A stretch of DNA of 64,000 bases from JAIVGV01 sp031425275 (GTDB lineage: Bacteria > Acidobacteriota > Blastocatellia > Pyrinomonadales > Pyrinomonadaceae): contig JANPJA010000138.1 in assembly GCA_031425275.1 (NCBI GenBank), forward strand, positions 40,062 through 104,061. The letters are read 5' to 3'. How positions within the stretch are numbered: the first letter of the stretch is position 1; the number at the start of each line of letters is the position of its first letter. Position numbers and translations under genes: made by a program. A model generated the notes under the pieces. It made no database searches. It was given only the letters and a program-made list of their open reading frames with translations, and was not told the DNA's origin. Of the stretch, positions 33,967-43,800 are shown piece by piece.

Positions 33967-35850
33967 ATGTCAGCGACTAATTGGAAGACACTGCCGGAAA
34001 AGCCGCGCGCAGCCCTCTCGATTCTCTGCTCCTTACTTCTGCTCATCGCGCAGACGCCGGCGGCGGGCGCGGCCGACACGTTTCGCCCCGTCGTGCGCGG
34101 CCGGCGCGGGGTCGTCGCGGGAGGTCACCCGCTCTCGGTCGAGGCGGGGATGCGCATCCTGCAACGCGGCGGTAACGCCGTGGACGCGGGCGTGGCGACC
34201 ATTCTCGCCGCTTCCGTGATCGAGTTCTCCCACTTCTCCTTCGGCGGCGAAGTCCCGATCCTGATCCGGCTAAAGAATCGCCCCGTCGCCGTGGTCGAAG
34301 GGATGGGCCAAGCCCCGCTCAAGGCAACGCGCGAGTTCTTCGTCCGGCACGCGCAGTCCGAGCCGGCTAAACGTGACGCGAACGACGGCGGCGCGGCCCC
34401 GGCGGCGGCGCGGCCGCCCTCCATCCCTTCGACCGGCCCGCTCCCGGCGACCGTCCCGGCCGTGCTCGACGCCTGCGTCACCGCCCTCGCCGAGTTCGGC
34501 ACCATGACTTTGGCCGAAGTGATGCAGCCCGCGATTGAGCTGGCCGACGGCTTCCCCGTTGACGAGCTGCGCGTCGATTACATCCGCACGCGCTCGAAGG
34601 TTTTCTCCCAGTGGGCCGACGCGCGGCGCGTCTTTCTGCCGGGCGGGAAAATCCCGACGGTTGGCGACATCTTCGTGCAGGCCGATTTGGCGCGCACGCT
34701 CCGCGAGATAGTGCGGGCCGAGCGAAGCGCGAAACCGCGCGGCCGGCGCGGGGCTTTAACGGCCGCGCGCGACTACTTTTATCGAGGCCCCGTGGGCAAA
34801 CGCATCGGCGACTACATGCAGGCCAACGGCGGGCTGCTCGGATCGGAAGACATCGCCCGCTTCAAGGCGAAGACGGGCGCGCCCGCGCGCGGCACCTACC
34901 GCGGCTACGAAATTTACAAGGCCGGTTTCTGGACGCAGGGGCCGGCGATGATCGAGACGCTGAATTTGCTCGAAGGCTTCGACCTCAAGTCGCTCGGCCA
35001 CAACTCGGCCGAGTACGTCCACACCCTCGCCGAAGCCCTCAAGCTCGGCTTCGCGGATCGCGACCGCTATTACGGCGACCCGGATTTCGTGAGCATCCCC
35101 GCCTCCGAACTGCTCTCGAAAAATTACGCGGCCCTGAGGCGCGGGATCATCGACCCGGAGCGCGCCTCAGTCGAGCACCGCCCCGGCGATCCTATAGGCA
35201 TGAGGCCGCTGCTCGCGGGCGGCGCGCTCGCGGAAAAAATTTCGTCAGTGCCGGAAGCCGAACGCGCCAGCGACACGACTTGCGTGAACGTGATCGACAA
35301 GGACGGGAACCTCTTCAGCGCGACGCCGAGCGGGGCGTGGCTCCCGGCGGTGGTGGCGGGCGACACGGGCGTGCTGATGGGCCAGCGGCTACAGTCGGCG
35401 ATGCTCGACCCGCAGAGTACGAACGTCGTCGCGCCCGGCAAACGCCCGCGCATCACGCTCTCGCCGACGCTCGTCCTCAAAGATGGTCGGCCCGCGATGG
35501 TGCTGAGTACGCCGGGCGGCGACAATCAGGATCAGGCTTTACTGCAAGTGTTGCTCAACATCATCGAGTTTGGCATGAGTCCGCAGGAGGCGGTCGAGGC
35601 CGCGCGCTTCGACACGCAGCACCTCGTCAGCTCGTTCGACGATCACGCCTTCGCGCCCGGCTCGCTCAACGTCGAGGCCCGCTACCCCGACGCGGTCGTC
35701 AAAGCGTTGGAACGGCGCGGCCACCGCGTCAAGGTGCAGACCGCATACGGCACTACTTCCGCCCCAACCGTCATACTCTACAACCCGCTTACGGGCGTCA
35801 TATCCGGCGGGGCCGACCCCCGTCGCGGGCGGTATGCGGTCGCTTGGTGA
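33967..35850 (+). CDS. ggt: Secreted gamma-glutamyltransferase family protein
   Basis: A 627-residue N-terminal-nucleophile hydrolase with a signal peptide (LSILCSLLLLIAQTPAAGA). AGGAG lies seven bases before the ATG. The start of the large subunit (RGRRGVVAGGHPLSVEAGM) and the autocatalytic site are present. Thr437 in DTTCVNVIDKDGN is the expected new N-terminus of the small subunit after self-cleavage and serves as nucleophile. ALLQVLLNIIEFGMSPQEAV near the end is typical. The oxyanion loop region (FSFGGEVPILIRLKNRP) departs from the Gly-rich E. coli form, so it may be an acylase-like member. It could release glutamate from gamma-glutamyl compounds, which include the gamma-linked D-Glu of wall peptides, but that substrate is speculative. 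Confidence 0.88.
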   Translation: MSATNWKTLPEKPRAALSILCSLLLLIAQTPAAGAADTFRPVVRGRRGVVAGGHPLSVEAGMRILQRGGNAVDAGVATILAASVIEFSHFSFGGEVPILIRLKNRPVAVVEGMGQAPLKATREFFVRHAQSEPAKRDANDGGAAPAAARPPSIPSTGPLPATVPAVLDACVTALAEFGTMTLAEVMQPAIELADGFPVDELRVDYIRTRSKVFSQWADARRVFLPGGKIPTVGDIFVQADLARTLREIVRAERSAKPRGRRGALTAARDYFYRGPVGKRIGDYMQANGGLLGSEDIARFKAKTGAPARGTYRGYEIYKAGFWTQGPAMIETLNLLEGFDLKSLGHNSAEYVHTLAEALKLGFADRDRYYGDPDFVSIPASELLSKNYAALRRGIIDPERASVEHRPGDPIGMRPLLAGGALAEKISSVPEAERASDTTCVNVIDKDGNLFSATPSGAWLPAVVAGDTGVLMGQRLQSAMLDPQSTNVVAPGKRPRITLSPTLVLKDGRPAMVLSTPGGDNQDQALLQVLLNIIEFGMSPQEAVEAARFDTQHLVSSFDDHAFAPGSLNVEARYPDAVVKALERRGHRVKVQTAYGTTSAPTVILYNPLTGVISGGADPRRGRYAVAW

Positions 35851-35888
35851 AAGATTTGCTAACCGATGAGTGGGCGATTGTCCATGTA

Positions 35889-35980
35889 TCACCGCAGAGA
35901 CGCAGAGAACGCAGAGGGGGCGCAGAGAAGAAGTTGTCTTCCTCTGCGCCGCCTCTGCGTTCTCTGCGTCTCTGCGGTGA
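35889..35980. repeat. 40-bp-arm CGCAGAG hairpin, copy I
   Basis: Arms 35889-35928 and 35941-35980 are nearly perfect inverted repeats of 40 bases built from CGCAGAG units, beginning TCACCGCAGAG. A 12-base loop contains AGAAGTTGTCTT. It lies between the convergent gamma-glutamyltransferase and kdsC genes and could act as a terminator for both. A second copy is at 55291-55384. Confidence 0.88.
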
Positions 35981-36017
35981 GTTATCTTTCGGAAGGTTTT
36001 GATTGAAGTAGTGGCCG

Positions 36018-36560
36018 CTAATCTTCTGTGTAGCGCTTCATCAACTCTTCCCAACGTCCCTGCGCTTTTAGGATCAGCTCGCAGACTTCGCGCACCGCGC
36101 CGAATCCTCCCGGCAGTCGCGTGACGTAGTGCGCGTGGGCGCGCGTGTCTTCGGTGGCGTCGGCGACCGCGACGGCGAGTGCGGCACGGCGCATCAGTGG
36201 GATGTCTGTCACGTCGTCGCCGACGACACACGTCTCGGCTTCGGCGACGCCGGCCGCGGCGAGGACTTCGCGGTATTCGACGATCTTGTCGTGCGTCCCC
36301 TGCCGGAGATGTTTGATGCCGAGGTCGAGGGCGCGGCGTTCGAGGGCGGAGGAGGTGCGCCCGGAGATGACGGCGGATTGGAGGCCGGCGCGGTGGAGGA
36401 GGACGAGGCCGTGGCCGTCGCGGGTGTGAAAGCTTTTCTCCTCGTCGTTGCCGGAGACGAGCGTGATGCGCCCGTCGGTGAGAACGCCGTCGCAGTCGAG
36501 CAGCAGGAGTTTAACGCGGGCCGCGCGCCGCCCGACTTCCGCGTCGTCAACCACCGTCAC
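36018..36560 (-). CDS. kdsC: Kdo-8-phosphate phosphatase KdsC
   Basis: A 180-residue capless HAD phosphatase that turns Kdo-8-phosphate into Kdo. Motif I is LLLLDCDGVLTDGRI with the intact DxD pair, motif II is VISGRTSSALERRA, and motif IV is CVVGDDVTDIPLM. The C-terminal RLPGGFGAVREVCELIL is the arm that closes the active site in the tetramer. The GTG start overlaps the stop of the upstream M1-like gene by one base, so the two are coupled. With kdsA upstream and kdsB at 43.7 kb, three Kdo steps sit on one strand. Confidence 0.94.
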   Translation of the reverse strand: MTVVDDAEVGRRAARVKLLLLDCDGVLTDGRITLVSGNDEEKSFHTRDGHGLVLLHRAGLQSAVISGRTSSALERRALDLGIKHLRQGTHDKIVEYREVLAAAGVAEAETCVVGDDVTDIPLMRRAALAVAVADATEDTRAHAHYVTRLPGGFGAVREVCELILKAQGRWEELMKRYTED

Positions 36561-38869
36561 TAACAGCCCTCCAGAATGGGAATTTCAATGAGTTGTAAAC
36601 GCCCGCCCGCGCGCACGAAGACGAGGACGCCCGTGCAGGCCTTATCCTGACCGAGGACGCGGGCGGTGATCTGCACGTCGGCGGCCACGCGGTCGCCGCC
36701 GAGACTTTCCGTGCGCAGCACTTTCGTCTGCCAAATTTCCGGCTGGCTGCCGACGATGCCTTTCGAGAAATTGCCCAGTTCGCCCGGCGCGAGCAGTTGA
36801 TCGATCTCGGCCTTGCGCCCGCTCTTGATGGCCTGATCGAGTCCCGCGACGGCGGCCCGCACCGCCTCTTCGACGGGCGGCGCGGCTTCGGCGCGCAGGC
36901 GCGCCGCGCGCGCGGCGAACGTGGGCGCGTAGCTTGCGCCGACCTGTACAGCCTCGCCGAAACGGCGCGCGGCGTCGGACGCCTGCCCGCGACGGAGCGC
37001 GATCTCGCCGGCGCCGATGGACGCCCACGCGAGCGTGTCGGGCAGCGGGAGCGGCGAGTCGGCGGCGGCGCGAAACTCGCGCTCTGCCTCTTCGAGCCGA
37101 CCCAGGCCGAGCAACGCGCGGGCGTGGAGCAGGCGCGCGTCCTGCATGAGCGGAGCCCGCGCGAGCATTTCGCGCGAGACCGTCTCCGAGCGCGCGAACT
37201 CCTGTGCGGAGAGCGTGCGCGTCGCCTCGGAGAGCGACTCTTCGAGCGCGGGCGCGGCCGGCGCGGTGTCGTTCGCGTAGTTCGTCTGCGGGTAGAGTTT
37301 TTCCGGATCGATTTCGACGCGGACGATGCGCGCGGCCGACTTGAAAACGGCCTCGCCGAAGTCGCGCGCCTTGACCGTCGCGTTCGTCGTCAGACGCTCG
37401 CCCCGATCCGTCGTCGCGGCGACCGAGACGGTCACGTCAACGGGGCCGGTGTTGCGCAGGGCGACCGTCTGTTCGCCCCCGCGCGGCTGCGGGAGTCCGA
37501 CGAGCAGATCGATCTCGGTCGGACGGTCGAGGCCGGCGTCGAGCAATGCCGACAGCGGCTCGCCCCCGCGCGCGACGAGGGCGGCGCGGAACTGTCGGAG
37601 CGTGAGTCCGGCGGCGCGCCCCGCTTCGAGCTGCGCGCGCAAGATGCCGTTGAACGCTTCCGCGCCGAGGGTGCGCGCGACGAGTCGCCAGACCATCGCG
37701 CCCTTGTTGGCTGACGAGGTGAAGTAGGTCGGCTCGAAGGGAGTTGAGAGCGACAGCGGCGCGTCCCTTTGCGCGATGGCCGCGTAGGCGATGCGCTCGC
37801 GCAGGCGTTCGGCCTCGGCGGCTTCCGCGCCCAGATGCTTGCCCAAAAATTCCGCCGCGAGATAGCGGGCCAGCCCTTCACGCAAGACGCCCGCGCCGTC
37901 GCCACGGATCGAAGTCGCGCCGCCGAGCCAGAGGTGCGTGACCGCTTCGGCGACGGCCAGCGCGGTCAGCGCGTCGGTCTTCGGGCGGCGGAAGGCCGCG
38001 GCGTCGAGCAAGACGGTGCCGCCCATGTCGAAGCCCGCGCCGCGTCGAACCGCGACGAGGCGGACCGGCACGTCGGGCGCGGGGCCGAGCAAGCCGGCGA
38101 AGTAACTCCGCGCCGCGCCGGCCAAAGCGACGAGCGCTTCGGCCCGCTGTCGTTCTTCGGCCGACGCGCCGCGCAAGATGTGCGCGCTAACATTCTTCGC
38201 CTCGCCCGCACCCTCGACCGCGTCCCACTTCCCCGTTACGAAAAAGGGCTGCACGAGCAGCGGTTGATCAAAGGTTTGACCTTGCAGTCGGCCCGAAGAG
38301 ATGACCGAGTCTCCGGCGGGCGCGTTGACCGACAGGGTGAGCGGGGCCACGTCCGCGCCGCGAGGGGCGGCGGGCGAGTTGGGCGTCGGATACCAGTATG
38401 AGAGCGGCTCGGTGGCGAGCGGGAGAAACTGTGCGCCCTCGGCCGCGAGGGAGGCGAGGCCGGAGTTGGACGACACGGGCAGCGTGTAGTCGTAAATTAC
38501 GCTGACGACTCCGCCCGGCCCGACGGGCGCGGGCAAAGTCGTCAGTACGGTCTTGAGTCCCGTGCGTCCTTCCGTGCGCGTCGCGTCGAAACGTGCGGCG
38601 GCGTCGCCCACGTTCACTGACTTGAACTCGGCCGCCGGGTTAATGCGTGCGGTGAGGGTGCGCCCGGTTCCCGACCCGGCGTTTCGGGCCTGAACGACGG
38701 CGCGCACATTCAATTTGCGCTCGGCAGTGGCCGCGGGGAGATTAACCGTCACCTCGAACCGCTGCACCTCCCAGACCACCGGGCCTTCGGCCTGCGCGCG
38801 CGCGGCCGTCGCGGAGAACAGCAGGAGCGTGAGCGAAAAAATCAGCTTGGGCGTGTTCGATCTTGTCAT
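36560..38869 (-). CDS. M1-peptidase-like protein with lost zinc site and TPR region
   Basis: A 769-residue exported protein (signal peptide 1-25). The first 200 residues are a beta-rich domain resembling the M1 aminopeptidase N-terminal bowl. A catalytic-domain-like region follows, where the M1 consensus HExxH-x18-E is replaced by EAVTH (308-312) and then Glu331 in REGLARYLA. The second His and the distal Glu are kept, while the first zinc His and the catalytic Glu are gone. A TPR-like segment (about 560-650) and a 90-residue C-terminal domain complete the protein. It is probably a non-catalytic binding or scaffold protein. It sits between kdsA (12 bases away) and kdsC, suggesting an envelope role, but no function is known to me. 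Confidence 0.85.
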   Translation of the reverse strand: MTRSNTPKLIFSLTLLLFSATAARAQAEGPVVWEVQRFEVTVNLPAATAERKLNVRAVVQARNAGSGTGRTLTARINPAAEFKSVNVGDAAARFDATRTEGRTGLKTVLTTLPAPVGPGGVVSVIYDYTLPVSSNSGLASLAAEGAQFLPLATEPLSYWYPTPNSPAAPRGADVAPLTLSVNAPAGDSVISSGRLQGQTFDQPLLVQPFFVTGKWDAVEGAGEAKNVSAHILRGASAEERQRAEALVALAGAARSYFAGLLGPAPDVPVRLVAVRRGAGFDMGGTVLLDAAAFRRPKTDALTALAVAEAVTHLWLGGATSIRGDGAGVLREGLARYLAAEFLGKHLGAEAAEAERLRERIAYAAIAQRDAPLSLSTPFEPTYFTSSANKGAMVWRLVARTLGAEAFNGILRAQLEAGRAAGLTLRQFRAALVARGGEPLSALLDAGLDRPTEIDLLVGLPQPRGGEQTVALRNTGPVDVTVSVAATTDRGERLTTNATVKARDFGEAVFKSAARIVRVEIDPEKLYPQTNYANDTAPAAPALEESLSEATRTLSAQEFARSETVSREMLARAPLMQDARLLHARALLGLGRLEEAEREFRAAADSPLPLPDTLAWASIGAGEIALRRGQASDAARRFGEAVQVGASYAPTFAARAARLRAEAAPPVEEAVRAAVAGLDQAIKSGRKAEIDQLLAPGELGNFSKGIVGSQPEIWQTKVLRTESLGGDRVAADVQITARVLGQDKACTGVLVFVRAGGRLQLIEIPILEGC

Positions 38870-38881
38870 GGGTGGCGTGTT

Positions 38882-39742
38882 TTAACTTGGTGTGTCGTCG
38901 GCGACCGCGTCGCGGTGGACGAGTTCGTGTATGTCGCGCAAAGAACGGAGCAGCGCGCTCAGGCGCGCGAGGGGCAGCGCGTTCGGGCCGTCGGAGAGGG
39001 CGCGCGAAGGCTCCTCGTGAACCTCCATGAAAACCACATCGACTCCGCAGGCCACCCCCGCCCTCGCGAGCGGTTCGATGTATTCCGACTGCCCGCCCGT
39101 TGCATGGCCGAGTCCGCCGGGCAGTTGCAACGAGTGCGTCACGTCAAAGACGACGGGCGCGCCGAAGCCCCGCATGATCGGGAACGTGCGCATGTCCACG
39201 ACGAGGTTGTGGTAGCCGAACGACGCCCCGCGCTCCGTGAGCAGCAATCTTTCGCACCCGGCCGCGCGCGCCTTCTCGACGATGTTGCGCGCGTCGGCGG
39301 GCGCGAGAAACTGACCCTTCTTGACGTTGACCACGCGGCCCGTGCGGCAGGCGGCGGCGACGAGGTCGGTCTGCCGACACAGGAAGGCGGGGATTTGCAA
39401 CACGTCCACCACTTCGGCGACCGGCCCGACCTGCGACACGTCATGCACGTCGGTCAACACGGGCACGCCCAACTCGTCGCGGACGCGGCGCAGAACTCCG
39501 AGTCCCTGCTCCATCCCGCCCCCGCGATAGCTCGCGCCGGACGAGCGATTGGCCTTGTCGAACGAAGCCTTGAAGACATAGCCGAGTCCGGCGTCGCGCG
39601 CCCGCGCGGCGCATTCGCGCGCGATCATCAGCGCGTGCGCTTCCGACTCGATGACGCACGGCCCCGCGATGAGCGCGAGCCGGCCGTCCCCGATGGTCAC
39701 GTCGCCGACGTTGAAGGGTTTAACAATTTGTGTCTCAGTCAT
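38882..39742 (-). CDS. kdsA: 3-deoxy-8-phosphooctulonate synthase KdsA
   Basis: A 286-residue TIM-barrel synthase that condenses phosphoenolpyruvate with arabinose-5-phosphate to give Kdo-8-phosphate, the committed Kdo step for lipopolysaccharide. FKASFDKANRSS and PVLTDVHDVSQVG are unmistakable. Cys29 in LIAGPCVIES marks the metal-dependent class (as in Aquifex aeolicus), whereas the metal-independent E. coli type has Asn at that place. The gene follows the Ser/Thr kinase with a 22-base gap and precedes the M1-like gene. The C-terminus carries a short acidic extension. Confidence 0.95.
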   Translation of the reverse strand: MTETQIVKPFNVGDVTIGDGRLALIAGPCVIESEAHALMIARECAARARDAGLGYVFKASFDKANRSSGASYRGGGMEQGLGVLRRVRDELGVPVLTDVHDVSQVGPVAEVVDVLQIPAFLCRQTDLVAAACRTGRVVNVKKGQFLAPADARNIVEKARAAGCERLLLTERGASFGYHNLVVDMRTFPIMRGFGAPVVFDVTHSLQLPGGLGHATGGQSEYIEPLARAGVACGVDVVFMEVHEEPSRALSDGPNALPLARLSALLRSLRDIHELVHRDAVADDTPS

Positions 39743-39764
39743 GCGCGCAACAGATCGGATTTTC

Positions 39765-41378
<1,614 letters not shown>

Positions 41379-41385
41379 AAAAGCC

Positions 41386-41468
41386 GTGACAAGTGACGGG
41401 TGACAAGTGACAAGCAAGACGAGTCCGTCTTCTTAGTCGTCACCTCTCACCTGTCACCTGTTACTTGC
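41386..41468. repeat. Heptamer hairpin array B
   Basis: Four GTGACAA/GTGACGG units (41386 to about 41415), an insert of about 25 bases, then reverse-complement units (TCACCTG and variants) to 41468. The array begins eight bases upstream of the kinase ATG and fills much of the pyrG-kinase gap. Confidence 0.85.
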
Positions 41469-41597
41469 CTTTATTGTCCCGTTTCCGCCGGGAAATGTAA
41501 ATCAGCGATGTGAGTGTGGGTTGAATCGGTAAAGGGGTGACGGAGGGAAACGAACGGCTAACTTATTCCCTTTCGACTGCCCGCTTCCGACATCGAT

Positions 41598-43304
41598 TCA
41601 GTCGTCACCCGCGACGCCCACGCGCTCGACCGGCGCGGACTCCGCCTTGAGCGGGCCGGTCTGGGCCGAGTCGTTACGCTGTCGGTTGCCGAAGGCGGCG
41701 CGGACGAAGGAGGCGAAGAGCGGGTGGGCTTGGAGAGGTTTCGATTTGTACTCGGGGTGGAACTGGCAGCCGACGAACCACGGGTGGACGCCGCGCGGCA
41801 GCTCGACCATCTCCACGAAGCGGCCGTCGGGCGACTCGCCGCTGAAGACGAGGCCGGCGCGCTCCAGCGTCTCGCGGAACTCCGGGTTGAACTCGTAGCG
41901 GTGCCGGTGGCGATCCACGATCTCGTCCGCGCCGCCGTAAACCTCCTGTGCGAGGCTGCCCGGCGCGAGCTTGCACGGGTACTCGCCGAGCCGCATCGTG
42001 CCGCCCATTTCCTCCACGCCGACCAGATCGCGCAGCTTGAAGATGACGGGGTGCGGCGTCGCCTCGTCGAACTCGGTCGAGTCGGCGTTCGTCAGGCCGC
42101 AGACCGAGCGCGCGTACTCGATGGTGGCGGTCTGCATCCCCAGACAAATTCCGAAGTAGGGAGTGAGCGAGCGGCGCGCGTAGCCGATGGCGCGGATCAT
42201 CCCGGCGACGCCGCGACGGCCGAATCCGCCGGGCACGAGGATGGCATCGAAGTCGCGGAGCCGATCCTCGAAGTTGTCCTCCATCAACTCTTCCGACTCG
42301 ACCCAGCGGACGTTGACGCGCAAGTTGTTCGCCACGCCGCCGTGCGTCAACGCCTCGCGCAAAGACTTGTATGAGTCTTCCAGCTCGACATACTTGCCGA
42401 CGATGCCGATGGTCACTTCGCCCGCCGCCGGGTCGCGGATGGTCGCGACCAGCTCGCGCCAGTGGGAAAGGTCCGCGCGCGGCGCGCTATCTTGCAAACC
42501 GAGATGTTCGACGACGAGATCGTCCAAACCCTGCTCGTGCAGGGCGAGCGGCACTTGATAGATCGTGTCCACGTCTTCCGCAGTGATGACGGCCCGATCA
42601 GCGACGTTGCAGAAGAGGCTGATCTTGGAGCGTAGTTCGCGCGACAGCCTCCGGTCGGAGCGGCAGAGCAGGATGTCGGCCGTGATGCCGATCTCGCGCA
42701 GCTCGCGCACGGAGTGTTGCGTCGGCTTCGTCTTCAACTCCCCGGCGGCGGCGATGTATGGCACCAGCGTGAGGTGGATGAAGATCGCGCCGCGCTTCCC
42801 CTCCCGCGTCTCCTCGTTGCCCATCTGGCGGATGGCTTCGAGGAACGGCAGGCTTTCGATGTCGCCGACCGTCCCGCCGATCTCGACGATGACCACGTCG
42901 GGCGCGCCCGTGTCGGCGACGGCGCGCACCGCCTTCTTGATCTCGTCGGTGATGTGCGGGATGACCTGTATGGTCTTGCCGAGGTAGTCGCCCCGGCGCT
43001 CCTTCTCGATGACGGAGAGGTAGATGCGCCCGGTCGTCCAGTTGTTCGCGCGCGTCAGCTTCGCGTGGGTGAAGCGTTCGTAGTGGCCGAGGTCGAGATC
43101 GGTCTCCGCGCCGTCGTCGGTGACGAAGACCTCGCCGTGCTGGAACGGCGACATCGTGCCCGGATCGACGTTGATGTAAGGGTCGAGCTTGATGAGCGTG
43201 ACGCTCAAGTCGCGCGCTTCGAGCAGACACCCGATGGAAGAAGCCGCCAGCCCCTTGCCCAGACTCGACACCACGCCGCCCGTCACGAAAATGTACTTAG
43301 GCAT
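41598..43304 (-). CDS. pyrG: CTP synthase
   Basis: A 568-residue enzyme from the ATG at 43304, which is preceded by a purine-rich GAGGAGAG and begins with the invariant PKYIFVTGGVVSSLGKGLAA. The synthetase domain (about 1-270) has KLDPYINVDPGTMSPFQHGE and IVEIGGTVGDIESLPFLEA. The class-I glutamine amidotransferase domain (about 300-540) has the nucleophile Cys in YFGICLGMQTA and the His/Glu pair in GCQFHPEYKSKP. It converts UTP to CTP using glutamine. CTP is also the co-substrate of KdsB, encoded just upstream. Its start overlaps the end of the small membrane-protein gene by eight bases. A C-terminal tail of about 30 residues exceeds the E. coli length. Confidence 0.96.
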   Translation of the reverse strand: MPKYIFVTGGVVSSLGKGLAASSIGCLLEARDLSVTLIKLDPYINVDPGTMSPFQHGEVFVTDDGAETDLDLGHYERFTHAKLTRANNWTTGRIYLSVIEKERRGDYLGKTIQVIPHITDEIKKAVRAVADTGAPDVVIVEIGGTVGDIESLPFLEAIRQMGNEETREGKRGAIFIHLTLVPYIAAAGELKTKPTQHSVRELREIGITADILLCRSDRRLSRELRSKISLFCNVADRAVITAEDVDTIYQVPLALHEQGLDDLVVEHLGLQDSAPRADLSHWRELVATIRDPAAGEVTIGIVGKYVELEDSYKSLREALTHGGVANNLRVNVRWVESEELMEDNFEDRLRDFDAILVPGGFGRRGVAGMIRAIGYARRSLTPYFGICLGMQTATIEYARSVCGLTNADSTEFDEATPHPVIFKLRDLVGVEEMGGTMRLGEYPCKLAPGSLAQEVYGGADEIVDRHRHRYEFNPEFRETLERAGLVFSGESPDGRFVEMVELPRGVHPWFVGCQFHPEYKSKPLQAHPLFASFVRAAFGNRQRNDSAQTGPLKAESAPVERVGVAGDD

Positions 43305-43701
43305 CTCTCTCCTCGCTCTCTGGTAATTTCGTACTATCGCCGCCCGAACTCGCCCCGGCCGATTCGTCATCGGCAACCTTCGCATCACCCGCACCCTCGC
43401 CAGTCGCGCTCACGTGAATCGCGCCCGTGGCGTCCGCGTCGTCGTCCCCGTCGCCCGGCACGCGCTTCTTGTTGTAATAGCCGTGCTTCAAATCCTTCTG
43501 CACCGCGACGGCTTTCGCCTGTTTGGGGTCGAGAATCTCCTGTAGTCCGAACATCCCCGCCCGCGTGTGCCCGCCCGTCCGCGCGCGCTCTTCAAACTCC
43601 TCGACTGATATTTCCTGACGCGGCCCGCCCAGTCGCGACATCGCGAAGATCGCCAACACGATCAAGATGACGATCACGCCGAGTCCGAGCCAGTCAGTCA
43701 T
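43297..43701 (-). CDS. Small membrane-anchored protein, function unknown
   Basis: A 134-residue protein with one N-terminal membrane helix (LGLGVIVILIVLAIFAMSRL) followed by a cytoplasmic part containing ISVEEFEERARTGG and YYNKKRVPGDGDDDADA, then a low-complexity acidic Ser/Gly/Asp-rich tail. Its 3' end overlaps pyrG by eight bases, so it is probably translated with it. I do not recognise a family. The position between kdsB and pyrG, with coupling, supports it as a real gene. Confidence 0.75.
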   Translation of the reverse strand: MTDWLGLGVIVILIVLAIFAMSRLGGPRQEISVEEFEERARTGGHTRAGMFGLQEILDPKQAKAVAVQKDLKHGYYNKKRVPGDGDDDADATGAIHVSATGEGAGDAKVADDESAGASSGGDSTKLPESEERDA

Positions 43702-43710
43702 AAAGAAGCT

Positions 43711-43800
43711 GTTAGCGATTAGCCGTTAGCCGTTAGCCGTTAGCCGTTAGCCGCCGGTGCGGAATCGTCGGCTGGTATCTGACATCTGACATCTGACATC
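43711..43800. repeat. Two heptamer arrays (TTAGCCG and ATCTGAC), locus G
   Basis: About five tandem TTAGCCG units (43711-43752) are followed after about 20 bases by three ATCTGAC units (43773-43800). The locus overlaps the 3' end of kdsB and supplies its last codons. Unlike arrays A-F the two blocks are different heptads, not reverse complements. Confidence 0.85.
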
